Origin: JBMYYR01 sp049609625
GTDB taxonomy: Bacteria; Bacteroidota; Bacteroidia; Flavobacteriales; CAJXXR01
Assembly (NCBI GenBank): GCA_049609625.1
Contig: JBMYYR010000034.1
Span: forward strand, 1 to 22,948
DNA length: 22,948 nt
Direction of reading: 5' to 3'
The notes under the pieces are model-generated. The model saw only the letters and a program-made list of their open reading frames with translations. It was not told the DNA's origin and did no database searches. A program made the position numbers and the translations under genes. Below are positions 7,767 through 15,773 of this stretch, one piece after another. How positions within the stretch are numbered: position 1 is the stretch's first letter; each line of letters starts with the position of its first letter.

Positions 7767-9122
7767 ATGAATTTTCCCTTATTTTTTTGTCTTTTATTTT
7801 GCTCCGTTTTTTTTTCATGCAACGAAACCGCCAAGCAACAGCCCACAACGGTGGAGCTCAATTTTTCAGAACATATTTCTCCCATCATTTATCAAAACTG
7901 CGTTCCTTGCCATCGAAAAGATGGAGGCGCACCTTTTGAGCTAAATTCCTACCAGGCTGTCCGGAAGCGATCAAAAATGATTGCCTATGTTACCAAAGAA
8001 AAATATATGCCACCTTGGCCTGCCGACCCAAACTACAGGCATTTTTTGGATGAAAAAACCTTAACTGAAACCGAAATTGAACTTATTCAGACATGGCATA
8101 AACAAGGTGCAAAGCAAGGCAACCCAGCCTTAGAGTCCGAAATACCCGAATATTCAAAATCAAACCTAGGAGAACCTGATTTAATTGTGAAGATGCCAGA
8201 GCGAATTCCAATTATTGGCAATAATACCGATCGGTTTTTGATAGCAAAAATGCCCTATGAAATTCCATCAGACACTTTTGTTCGCCACATCGAATTTGTA
8301 CCCGGAAATCGAAGATTTGTTCATCACATGAATGGCCATGTTTTGCAATATTTTGACCCTAAAGACGTGTGGCAAGGTAAGCATTGGGTCAACCGCGAAG
8401 AACACCTAGAACAAGATGCCTATCACGTATTAGGTTTTCCATACCCAGACGGCAGTTTCCCCACCTTAGTTCCCTCTGTATCAAACTACTTGCCAGGTGT
8501 TGTTCCCCCTATTTATCCAGACGGCATTGGCGGTTTCAGGATCACAAAACAAGGGCTTTTTTATCTAAACGACATCCATTATGGCCCAAGCCCGATAGAT
8601 ACATTTGACCAATCCTATTTTAGAATTTATTATGACGAGCACCCTCCCAAAAGACCTTTACGAGAATTTCAATTAGGCACACAAGGCGTTTCGCCTGTCG
8701 TTCCACCTCTAGTCATTCCTCCCAATGAAATTAAGAGCTTTAGAACCCAATTTGTTTTACCCCAATCTATTTCGCTGCTTACAGTAAATCCACACATGCA
8801 TCTTTTAGGAAAATCGATGAAAGCCTACGCTATTGAACCTCATGGAGACACTATTCCGCTTATTCATATTCCCGAGTGGAATTTTAGGTGGCAGTATTTT
8901 TATACTTACCCTAAAATCATCAAACTCGAAAAGGGTACAACTTTGATTGCCGAAGCCGTGTTTGACAACACCATAAATAATCCAGATATTCCATTCGATC
9001 CACCGAAATTAACCACCGGAAAAAAAGGCTCAATGAAAACAACGGACGAAATGTTTCAGCTTATCATGACTTATTTACCTTATCAATCGGGCGATGAGCT
9101 GATTTCGCTATCGCCCGATTGA
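7767..9122 (+). CDS. Lipoprotein with c-type haem and copper monooxygenase domains
   Basis: The 451-residue protein starts with a lipoprotein signal (lipobox FFSC, Cys18). Next comes a short cytochrome-c-like domain (about 32-115) with the haem motif CVPCH at 45-49 and a possible axial Met81 in KYMPPWP. The rest resembles the two-domain copper type II ascorbate-dependent monooxygenases (PHM/DBM fold). The ligands expected for the two coppers are all visible: His186-His187 in RRFVHHMNG, His271 in DIHYGP, His343 and His345 in PHMHLLGKSM, and Met429 in TTDEMF. It is probably membrane-anchored and faces the periplasm or surface. The substrate is unknown; a hydroxylation with electrons passed through the haem is plausible. 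An 11-bp perfect inverted repeat spans the last codons. The domain call is based on motif recall, not a search. Confidence 0.82.
   Translation: MNFPLFFCLLFCSVFFSCNETAKQQPTTVELNFSEHISPIIYQNCVPCHRKDGGAPFELNSYQAVRKRSKMIAYVTKEKYMPPWPADPNYRHFLDEKTLTETEIELIQTWHKQGAKQGNPALESEIPEYSKSNLGEPDLIVKMPERIPIIGNNTDRFLIAKMPYEIPSDTFVRHIEFVPGNRRFVHHMNGHVLQYFDPKDVWQGKHWVNREEHLEQDAYHVLGFPYPDGSFPTLVPSVSNYLPGVVPPIYPDGIGGFRITKQGLFYLNDIHYGPSPIDTFDQSYFRIYYDEHPPKRPLREFQLGTQGVSPVVPPLVIPPNEIKSFRTQFVLPQSISLLTVNPHMHLLGKSMKAYAIEPHGDTIPLIHIPEWNFRWQYFYTYPKIIKLEKGTTLIAEAVFDNTINNPDIPFDPPKLTTGKKGSMKTTDEMFQLIMTYLPYQSGDELISLSPD
9085..9120. repeat. Perfect 11-bp inverted repeat at the 3' end of the haem-copper gene
   Basis: AATCGGGCGAT at 9085-9095 and ATCGCCCGATT at 9110-9120 are exact reverse complements with a 14-nt loop, ending at the stop codon. 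No T-run follows, so it is not a standard intrinsic terminator. Confidence 0.8.
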
Positions 9123-9162
9123 GCCTGAGGGTTGACCTCTCTATTTAGCTATCCTAAAGTAA

Positions 9163-9267
9163 AACCTATACTTTAAAGATACACTTACTGCCAATTTACA
9201 TTATACTTATCCGTATGAACTTTATATTGATGACCAATTTAAGGTGAAGAAAATGATTAAGAAGTAG
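9163..9267 (+). pseudogene. Possible C-terminal gene remnant
   Basis: The frame is open from 9163 after an in-frame TAA to TAG at 9265-9267, encoding about 34 residues that end YPYELYIDDQFKVKKMIKK. The composition is protein-like but there is no suitable start codon near the 5' end. It could be the last part of a deleted gene. No family is recognised, and it may be fortuitous. Confidence 0.25.
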
Positions 9268-9279
9268 GCGCTGTTGAAG

Positions 9280-9332
9280 CAGACTCACCTTAAGACTAAG
9301 CTGTTAGTCAAATGTAGGTAAGTCTGTTTTTT
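9280..9332 (+). terminator. Intrinsic terminator
   Basis: CAGACT at 9280-9285 pairs with AGTCTG at 9321-9326, ACCT with AGGT next to it, and an inner GACTAA/TTAGTC hairpin caps it. A run of six Ts follows. It ends rightward transcription from the msrA/haem-copper genes or the remnant before convergent serA. Confidence 0.7.
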
Positions 9333-9381
9333 ATTAATTTAAAGCTAAAACGCAGCACTCTGGCTTAAACCAAAACTAAGC

Positions 9382-10338
9382 CTAAGCCGAGAAATGCTCG
9401 ATAATTTTTTCCGCCAATTCAGTTCCTATACGAGACTGAGCCTCAGCGGTTTGCCCACCAATATGCGGAGTCAGCGATAGTTTGGGATGCATCAAGACTT
9501 GCATGGCAGGTTGAGGTTCGTTGTCGAACACATCCAAGCCAGCGTGAGCCACCAAGCCTTCGTCTAGCGCCTTCAGCAACTCTACCTCATCAACCACACC
9601 GCCACGAGCGGCATTAACAATACAAACGTTAGACTTCATAAGCTCAAATTGCTCTTTGCCTATCAGGGCTTTACCAAGAAAAGGAACATGAATACTTAAG
9701 AAATCAGACTGCATCAAGAGTTCTTCTAAGCTTGAATTGTTGACTTTGAATGTCAAGGTTTGATGCTGAGAAAATTCAACTTCAAGTTCTGGTTTAATTT
9801 CAAATTTATCATACACCAAAACATTCATCCCTAAGCCAAAAGCAATTTTGGCAGTTGCTTGGCCAATTCTTCCAAAACCAATAATCCCGACTGTTTTTCC
9901 TTTAAGTTCGCAACCTTTTGAGTAGGATTTTTTTAGACCTTTAAAATTCGTTTCGCCTTCCAAAGGCATTTGCCGATTTGAATCAAAAAGACCTCGAGAT
10001 AAACTCAAAAAGTGAGCAAAAACCAATTCGGCAACCGAGTGCGAGCTTGCCGCTGGAGTGTTGACCACAACGCGCCCAATAGAACGTGCATAGTCCACAT
10101 CAATATTATCCATTCCCACGCCACCTCGACCAATCAATTGAAGGTCTGGACAGGCATCTATTAAGTCTTTTCGGACCGTAGTGGCACTCCGAACTAAAAG
10201 CCCAACAATTTGATTTTCATTAATATAATCAATCAATTGATTTTGCTCGACATGCTGAGTAAAAAGCTCAAAACCAGCTTCTTGTAATGCGACAATTCCT
10301 GCTTGAGAAATACCGTCGTTGGCTAAAATTCGTTTCAT
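9382..10338 (-). CDS. serA: D-3-phosphoglycerate dehydrogenase, short form
   Basis: SerA oxidises 3-phosphoglycerate to 3-phosphohydroxypyruvate with NAD, the first step of serine synthesis. The 318 residues carry the substrate-domain motif GRGGVGMDNID at 70-80, the Rossmann dinucleotide motif GIIGFGRIG at 151-159, and the catalytic triad Arg245 (NAARGG), Glu274 (FDNEP) and His292 (LTPHIGG). It lacks the C-terminal ACT domain that gives serine feedback inhibition in E. coli SerA, as in other short forms. Its ATG overlaps the serC stop by one base (TAATG), so it is the last gene of the leftward operon. A related 2-hydroxyacid dehydrogenase is the alternative, but the serC neighbour makes SerA likely. 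Confidence 0.93.
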   Translation of the reverse strand: MKRILANDGISQAGIVALQEAGFELFTQHVEQNQLIDYINENQIVGLLVRSATTVRKDLIDACPDLQLIGRGGVGMDNIDVDYARSIGRVVVNTPAASSHSVAELVFAHFLSLSRGLFDSNRQMPLEGETNFKGLKKSYSKGCELKGKTVGIIGFGRIGQATAKIAFGLGMNVLVYDKFEIKPELEVEFSQHQTLTFKVNNSSLEELLMQSDFLSIHVPFLGKALIGKEQFELMKSNVCIVNAARGGVVDEVELLKALDEGLVAHAGLDVFDNEPQPAMQVLMHPKLSLTPHIGGQTAEAQSRIGTELAEKIIEHFSA

Positions 10339-11411
10339 TAGGCTTGTGTTTTTTCTAGTTGTTTCATCACGTCTACCAATACCTGAACGCTGTCTAAAGT
10401 TAAGGCATTATACATCGAGGCACGGTAGCCGCCTACCGATCGATGACCTTTTAGTCCGTTGATTCCTGCGTCGTTCCAAAGTTTATCAAAAGCTTCGGCA
10501 TACTTGTCGTTGGTCAAACGAAATGTAAGGTTCATTTTCGATCGATCTTCTATCTTGGCATGACCTTCAAAACAAGGATTTCGGTCAATTTCGGCATATA
10601 ATAGTTCAGCTTTTTGGTTGTTGATGTTCTCTATCCACGAAATGCCGCCATTGTTTTTTAGCCATTCTAAGGTTAGCATCGAAACATAGATCGAAAACAC
10701 GGGCGGTGTGTTAAACATCGACTCCTTTTTGATGTGGGTTTGATAGTCCAACATGGTTGGGATGGCGCGTTTGGTTTTGCCCAAAATACTGTTTTTAACG
10801 ACAACCAAAGTAGCTCCTGCAGGCCCCATATTTTTTTGAGCACCAGCATAAATTAGGTCAAATTGAGAAAAATCTAATTGACGACTAAAAATATCCGAAG
10901 ACATATCGCAAATTTTCAACACACCTTCTTTTGAAGGAAAGTCAAAAAGCTGTGTACCATAAATGGTATTATTTGACGTATAATGTAAATAATCCAAGCC
11001 AGAAGGAATGTCATATCCTTTAGGTACATAGTTGTATAGATCTGATTTTGAAGAAGCTAAGCAATAAGCTTCGCCCAAAAAGTTGGCTTCCTTGAGTGCT
11101 TTGTTTGCCCAAGTTCCGGTATCTAGATAGCCTGCTTTTCCATTTTCATTCATCAAATTGAACGCGACCATCAAAAATTGTAGACTTGCGCCACCCTGAA
11201 GAAAAAGTACGGAGTATGAATCGTCTAACTGGAGTAGTTCCTTCACTAAACTTCTGGCTTTTTCCATGACTTCAACAAAGTCTTTTGATCGATGCGAAAT
11301 TTCGAGTAAAGAAAGATCCAAGTCATTGAAATTCAGTACCGATTTGGCGGCTTGCTGAAAAACGTCTTGAGGCAAAATACATGGGCCTGCACTGTAATTG
11401 TGTTTTTTCAT
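10338..11411 (-). CDS. serC: Phosphoserine aminotransferase
   Basis: SerC transfers the amino group of glutamate to 3-phosphohydroxypyruvate to make phosphoserine; some also act in vitamin B6 synthesis. The 357-residue protein is of family length. It shows the N-terminal NYSAGP at 5-10, the conserved SLLEISHRSKDF at 34-45, an LFLQGGASLQF segment near 69-79, and the PLP-binding lysine K193 in YAGAQKNMGPAG. It lies 15 bp after the unknown exported protein gene and overlaps serA by one base. Two of the three serine-pathway steps are therefore together; serB is not in the window. Confidence 0.96.
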   Translation of the reverse strand: MKKHNYSAGPCILPQDVFQQAAKSVLNFNDLDLSLLEISHRSKDFVEVMEKARSLVKELLQLDDSYSVLFLQGGASLQFLMVAFNLMNENGKAGYLDTGTWANKALKEANFLGEAYCLASSKSDLYNYVPKGYDIPSGLDYLHYTSNNTIYGTQLFDFPSKEGVLKICDMSSDIFSRQLDFSQFDLIYAGAQKNMGPAGATLVVVKNSILGKTKRAIPTMLDYQTHIKKESMFNTPPVFSIYVSMLTLEWLKNNGGISWIENINNQKAELLYAEIDRNPCFEGHAKIEDRSKMNLTFRLTNDKYAEAFDKLWNDAGINGLKGHRSVGGYRASMYNALTLDSVQVLVDVMKQLEKTQA

Positions 11412-11426
11412 AAGATTAGTTTTTAG

Positions 11427-12248
11427 TTAAAGTTCTGTGGGTTCTAAACGTTCTAAAAAATTCCATTTTCCTTTTTTGAACATAAATCCATTATAATTTA
11501 AAGTTGGCACGATGGCCGATTTTATTCGAGTCGATTCGCCATCAACAGGCTGTAGGTCATCAAATAAAATGATGCCCGATTTGGCTTTGTATTCTAAGGT
11601 TACAGAGGCTAATTCGTTAAATTCCATCACGTAACGGTTTTTAATACCAGATTTAGAAACAAATAAAGGTGCACCAAAAAGGGGTGTTTTTTTATTGTCA
11701 AACCACAATACATCTATAATTTTTTTGTTGGTTTTGGCGTCGTTGCCGTCCCAGGCCAAAAGTGTATAGTATTTACGGTCATTGTGCTCATTTTCAATAA
11801 GTTTATAATACAAAGCACCAAACCAATTGTCGGTCGTAAAGGTTTTTATTTCGACGTTTTTTTGGGCATGCGAACGGTCTCGGAGACGACGAACAACCTG
11901 CGCGCGCTGTTTTCGGTCATAATAATGAATGAAACCAAAGTATTGCACCAATTGATTGTCGTATTGCAAAGCCCACGTGATGAGCCGAAATGACTTGTCT
12001 TTGGGTTGCAAAATAGAGATATGATCGAGTTTGGTAAAGCTATAACGCAGTGATTTTTTATGAGAAATTAATTGATAGAGTTCGTCAATCAATGCGGCGT
12101 TGGCTTGTAGTTTTAGCGTGTCATTGGGCGCCGAGTAGACACGTTCGGACAAGTCGGACAGGCGCTGTTCGGCCTCCATAAAGAGGTTTTTTTGTGCAAA
12201 ACAAGCTTGGGTATAGAAAACAACAACAATACATGCTATTTTAACCAT
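11427..12248 (-). CDS. Exported protein of unknown function
   Basis: The 273-residue form starts at the ATG at 12248, overlapping the last codons of the ferredoxin gene by 8 bp. This start gives a clean Sec signal peptide (MVKIACIVVVFYTQACFAQ). A longer frame from 12311 would place 21 extra residues in front of the signal and run deep inside ferredoxin, so it is rejected. The mature part is alpha-beta, rich in aromatic and charged residues, with a central YKLIENEHNDRKYYTLLAWDG stretch and a C-terminal FMFKKGKWNFLE. I do not recognise a named domain or catalytic motif. Its position inside a ferredoxin-serC-serA operon gives no clear clue, since it is exported while its partners are cytoplasmic. 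Confidence 0.82.
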   Translation of the reverse strand: MVKIACIVVVFYTQACFAQKNLFMEAEQRLSDLSERVYSAPNDTLKLQANAALIDELYQLISHKKSLRYSFTKLDHISILQPKDKSFRLITWALQYDNQLVQYFGFIHYYDRKQRAQVVRRLRDRSHAQKNVEIKTFTTDNWFGALYYKLIENEHNDRKYYTLLAWDGNDAKTNKKIIDVLWFDNKKTPLFGAPLFVSKSGIKNRYVMEFNELASVTLEYKAKSGIILFDDLQPVDGESTRIKSAIVPTLNYNGFMFKKGKWNFLERLEPTEL

Positions 12249-12588
12249 GAAGATAAGCCTTTTTTGCATTAAGCTGATCGTCAGACTCTGGGTTGTTTTC
12301 GTCTGGCACACAACAATCTACGGGACAAACAGCAGCGCATTGGGGTTCATCATGAAAGCCAATACATTCGGTACATTTTTCGACCGCAATATAGTAGTAA
12401 TCATAATCTAAGGGCTCGTTTTCTGCCTCAGAATCGACCTCAGAACCATCAAGTTTTTTAGATGTTCCAGAGCGGTTTGTTCCGTCCGAAAACGACCAAT
12501 TTATGCCGCCTTCGTAAATAGCTGTATTGGGACATTCGACTTCGCAAGCACCACAATTTATGCATTCGTCGGTAATTTTAATTGCCAT
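12241..12588 (-). CDS. 2[4Fe-4S] ferredoxin
   Basis: This 115-residue cytoplasmic electron carrier has two cluster motifs. The first is C9-x2-C12-x2-C15-x3-C19-Pro. The second is C72-x2-C75, then C84 and C88-Pro with extra cysteines 92 and 93, the spacing seen in Allochromatium-type ferredoxins with an insertion between Cys of cluster II. Between the clusters lies an acidic linker of about 45 residues (near 25-70) that is longer than in clostridial ferredoxins. It is the first gene of the leftward operon and diverges from the acyl-CoA reductase gene across 44 bp. It may supply electrons to one of the neighbours, but the partner is unknown. Confidence 0.94.
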   Translation of the reverse strand: MAIKITDECINCGACEVECPNTAIYEGGINWSFSDGTNRSGTSKKLDGSEVDSEAENEPLDYDYYYIAVEKCTECIGFHDEPQCAAVCPVDCCVPDENNPESDDQLNAKKAYLHG

Positions 12589-12610
12589 GAAAATTATCTT
12601 TTTAATTTTG
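12582..12610 (+). promoter_or_regulatory. Promoter of the acyl-CoA reductase operon
   Basis: TTG at 12582-12584 and TAATTTTG at 12603-12610 are 18 bp apart. The -7 box is an exact consensus match. The -33 element overlaps the ferredoxin start codon on the other strand, so the two divergent promoters are likely to interfere. Confidence 0.65.
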
Positions 12611-12614
12611 CAGT

Positions 12615-12622
12615 CAAAGTTA
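12615..12622 (-). promoter_or_regulatory. -7 box of the ferredoxin-serC-serA operon
   Basis: TAACTTTG on the minus strand matches TAnnTTTG and lies 27 bp before the ferredoxin ATG. No clear -33 TTG is seen at the usual distance. Confidence 0.5.
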
Positions 12623-12632
12623 ATAAAATACT

Positions 12633-13697
12633 ATGTATCCAGCACAGCGAAATCAAGCTTTTTCTCAGCTCGGCTTGTTTTTAGAACAATTTACTGAGAC
12701 AGGCAGCAAATCTGATGTTTTAAGCGATTTGAACTCAGTTTTTTATGATAATTTCGACACGCTTTTGTCTAGCCACATTCATTTCAATGGTTGGTTTGGG
12801 CGGAGCCAGATTGAATCTGCGCTTACGGCACTCGTTCCTTTGCTCAAACCCAAGACTCTAGAAACGTGGCTTTCCGACTATGAACTGGAGTCCGAAACGG
12901 AATCGAAAACAGTTTTAGTTGTCATGCCGAGCAATTTGCCATTAGTTGGTTTTCAGGACTTTGCGGCGGTTTTGCTCACGGGTCATCGTTTTTTGGGCCG
13001 ATGTTCAGATCAAAATAAGTGGCTTTTGCCATTAATTTCAAAGGTTTTGATCGCCATTCATCCCGATTTTGAATCCTATATTACATTTTCGGAGCGCATC
13101 AATACACTAGATTATGATGCGGTCATTGCCACGGGTTCAAACAACTCGGCTCGATACTTCGAGTATTATTTTTCAAAAAAACCAAATATTATCCGAAAAA
13201 ACAGAACCAGTGTAGCGGTGCTAACAGGCAAAGAAACCACTATGGATCTAAAGGCTTTGGCAAAAGATATTGGTCTCTATTTTGGGCGAGGTTGCCGTAG
13301 CATCAGTAAATTATATTTGCCAACATCGATGTCGATAGATCTTATTTTTGAAGCTCTTTTTGCAGAAAAACACATCATCGAAAACAATAAATACGCCAAC
13401 AACTACGACTACCATCGAGCTTTGTATTTGATGGGGCAACAGCCTTTTTTGGACAATGGATTTATGATTCTGAAAGAAGACAAAGGCTTGCACAGCCCCA
13501 TTTCTGTGTTGTACTACAGCTTCTATGACTCTATTCAAGAGCTTGAAAATCAATTAAATGAATTAGAATCCGAACTTCAATGCACGGTTTCAAATCATCC
13601 TAATATAAGCAGCAAATCCCTTGGCGAAGCCCAACGCCCAACATGGAAAGATTATGCCGACAACATCGATACCATTCAATTTTTAACCCAACTCTAA
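12633..13697 (+). CDS. LuxC-like acyl-CoA reductase
   Basis: The protein belongs to the LuxC/aldehyde-dehydrogenase-like reductases, which turn acyl-CoA or acyl groups into aldehydes using NAD(P)H. The 354-residue sequence has a cofactor-binding segment with VVMPSNLPLVGFQDF near 96-110, an IATGSNNSARYF segment near 165-176, and the nucleophilic Cys221 in YFGRGCRSIS. From memory, this gene is often divergent from ferredoxin and serC in Flavobacteriia, which fits the arrangement here. The substrate is unknown, and no luciferase or wax synthesis gene is nearby. The gene is 12 bp upstream of the aminotransferase gene and is probably co-transcribed with it. Confidence 0.82.
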   Translation: MYPAQRNQAFSQLGLFLEQFTETGSKSDVLSDLNSVFYDNFDTLLSSHIHFNGWFGRSQIESALTALVPLLKPKTLETWLSDYELESETESKTVLVVMPSNLPLVGFQDFAAVLLTGHRFLGRCSDQNKWLLPLISKVLIAIHPDFESYITFSERINTLDYDAVIATGSNNSARYFEYYFSKKPNIIRKNRTSVAVLTGKETTMDLKALAKDIGLYFGRGCRSISKLYLPTSMSIDLIFEALFAEKHIIENNKYANNYDYHRALYLMGQQPFLDNGFMILKEDKGLHSPISVLYYSFYDSIQELENQLNELESELQCTVSNHPNISSKSLGEAQRPTWKDYADNIDTIQFLTQL

Positions 13698-13709
13698 ACC
13701 AAACATATC

Positions 13710-14900
13710 ATGCCAAAACTTTCAAAAAAAGGCTTACAAATGCCTCAATCTCCGATCCGAAAATTAGTTCCCTTTGCCGAAGACGCAAAACAGAGAGGCA
13801 CAGAAGTTATTCATCTCAACATCGGGCAGCCAGACATCCAAACGCCAGCACCGGCCTTAGAAGCCATCAAAAACTACAATGAAAAAGTAGTTGCCTATAG
13901 CCACTCGGCAGGAAACGAAAGCTACCGAAAAGCCTTAGCTAACTACTATCAGAACATTGGCTTAGACATCGATTTTACGAATATTTTGGTAACCACGGGA
14001 GGTTCTGAAGCCATCACAATGACCTTAAATTCGATCATGGATCCGGGAGATGAACTCATTATTCCAGAGCCTTTTTATGCTAACTATAATGGGTTTTCAA
14101 TTAGCTCTGGGGTGCAAGTTGTACCTATCACAGCGTCGTTGGAAACTGGATTTGCCCTGCCTTCTATTTCCGATTTTGAAGCTAAAATCACTTCCAGCAC
14201 CAAAGCTATTATGATTTGCAACCCTGGAAACCCAACAGGCTACCTCTATAGCTTAGATGAACTGAACCAACTGGCTGCTTTGGCCAAAACACACGATTTG
14301 TTTTTGATTGCCGATGAAGTCTATCGCGAATTTGCCTATGACGGCACTCAACATCACTCTATTTTAGAATTAGGTATAGAAGAACATGCTATTGTAATAG
14401 ATTCAACATCAAAACGTTACTCGATGTGTGGCGCAAGAGTTGGCTGTTTGATTACGAAAAACGAAGCTGTTTATTCAACCTGTCTAAAGTTTGCTCAAGC
14501 TCGCTTGTCTCCCCCAAGTTTTGGTCAGGTAGCTGGCGAAGCTGCTCTGGCAACAGGTCAAGATTATTTTGATGAAGTTATTGATGATTATTTAGAACGT
14601 CGAAATGTGTTGGTTGATGGACTAAATGCCATTGAGGGCGTTCGATGTCCGAAGCCAAAAGGCGCATTTTATTGTATTGCCGAACTGCCCGTTGAGGATG
14701 CCGAACATTTTGCACAATGGCTTTTAGAATCTTTTTCTCACCAAGGTGCAACCTTGATGGTGGCACCAGCTCAAGGTTTTTATTCTAGTCCAGAAATTGG
14801 AAAAAAACAAATTAGACTAGCTTATGTATTGAATGTCAATAAGTTGAAATTAGCTTTGGAAGTTCTCGAAGCTGCCTTAAAAACCTATCCAAATATCTAA
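13710..14900 (+). CDS. Class I pyridoxal-phosphate aminotransferase (aspartate type)
   Basis: This 396-residue fold-type I aminotransferase resembles the AspB/prephenate-type aspartate aminotransferases. Motifs: LNIGQPDIQTP near 36-46, VTTGGSEAI at 94-102, NPGNPTG at 171-177, ADEVYREF at 201-208, the PLP lysine K235 in DSTSKRYSM, and Arg243 in GARVG. A C-terminal Arg in the QIRLAYV segment probably holds the substrate carboxylate. The likely reaction is amino transfer between aspartate or a related amino acid and 2-oxoglutarate; exact specificity cannot be told. It sits between the acyl-CoA reductase and the binding-protein-like gene, with gaps of 12 and 6 bp. Confidence 0.93.
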   Translation: MPKLSKKGLQMPQSPIRKLVPFAEDAKQRGTEVIHLNIGQPDIQTPAPALEAIKNYNEKVVAYSHSAGNESYRKALANYYQNIGLDIDFTNILVTTGGSEAITMTLNSIMDPGDELIIPEPFYANYNGFSISSGVQVVPITASLETGFALPSISDFEAKITSSTKAIMICNPGNPTGYLYSLDELNQLAALAKTHDLFLIADEVYREFAYDGTQHHSILELGIEEHAIVIDSTSKRYSMCGARVGCLITKNEAVYSTCLKFAQARLSPPSFGQVAGEAALATGQDYFDEVIDDYLERRNVLVDGLNAIEGVRCPKPKGAFYCIAELPVEDAEHFAQWLLESFSHQGATLMVAPAQGFYSSPEIGKKQIRLAYVLNVNKLKLALEVLEAALKTYPNI

Positions 14901-14906
14901 AAACCA

Positions 14907-15773
14907 ATGGACTCAACTCGAATTCGTGTTGGCGGCGTGCCAGAGCATTTCAATCTGCCCTGGCATTTGGCCAAAGATCAAACCCTGTTTGCGCAACGTG
15001 GTTTGGCAATAGATTGGACTGATTTTAAAGGCGGTACCGGTGCGATGTGTAAAGCACTTCGAGAAAATGAAATCGATATAGCCATCGTATTGACCGAAGG
15101 TATTATTGCCGATATTGCCAGAGGAAATCCATCAAAATTAGTCGGTGCGTTTATCACAAGCCCGTTGCAGTGGGGCGTTCATGTGGCGAATCATTCCAAT
15201 GTTGAAAAACTCGAAGATCTTGAGCATAAAACAGCGGCGATCAGTCGCTTTGGTTCAGGTTCGCACCTCATGGCCTACGTGCAGGCCGATCAGCAAGACT
15301 GGCACTTAGATCAGCTCAACTTTGAGGTCGTCCGAAATCTGGATGGCGGCATTAAGGCTCTAACAAATGCTCAGGCCGATTATTTTATGTGGGAAAAATA
15401 CACTACCAAACCGTATGTAGATCAAGGTATTTTGCGCCGAGTTGCTGTTTGCCCAAGTCCATGGCCGAGCTTTATGATTGCGGTTAGAACTGAGTTTTTA
15501 GATAATCATAAAAAATTGACTAACAGATTGATAGAGTCAATTTATCAATCAAATTACGCCTTTATTCAAAATCCAGATTCTTGCGCACATATTTCAGAGC
15601 GTTACAACTTGCCTTACAAAGACGTTAAACAATGGTTTGCAGAAACCGAATGGGCCTTAAATTCTGATTTAGAACCTAATATCCTAAATAAGGTTCAGGA
15701 AAAATTGTTGGATTTAGGCATCATTGAGACCAAGCTTGCCTTAACAGATTTGGTTTTTGAGCTCAGCGACTAA
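14907..15773 (+). CDS. Cytoplasmic solute-binding-protein-like protein (SsuA/NMT1-like fold)
   Basis: The 288-residue protein has the pattern of type 2 periplasmic binding proteins: a first strand with GGVPEHFNLPWHLAKDQTLF, then WTDFKGGTGAMCKALRENEIDIAIVLTEG near 37-65, an ISRFGSGSHLMAYV segment, and a C-terminal domain returning near residue 200. It starts 6 bp after the aminotransferase stop and has no signal peptide, lipobox or membrane segment. No ABC permease or ATPase gene is adjacent, so it is probably not a transport component. It may be a cytoplasmic ligand sensor or an enzyme, as happens for MqnA/MqnD and Thi5-type members of this fold. A family containing Candida Ca3427 is a possible relative. 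The fold is likely; function is unknown. Confidence 0.78.
   Translation: MDSTRIRVGGVPEHFNLPWHLAKDQTLFAQRGLAIDWTDFKGGTGAMCKALRENEIDIAIVLTEGIIADIARGNPSKLVGAFITSPLQWGVHVANHSNVEKLEDLEHKTAAISRFGSGSHLMAYVQADQQDWHLDQLNFEVVRNLDGGIKALTNAQADYFMWEKYTTKPYVDQGILRRVAVCPSPWPSFMIAVRTEFLDNHKKLTNRLIESIYQSNYAFIQNPDSCAHISERYNLPYKDVKQWFAETEWALNSDLEPNILNKVQEKLLDLGIIETKLALTDLVFELSD

Noticed and set aside
12249..12311. Longer start for the exported unknown protein.
   Set aside because: It would overlap ferredoxin by 71 bp and bury the signal peptide behind 21 residues.
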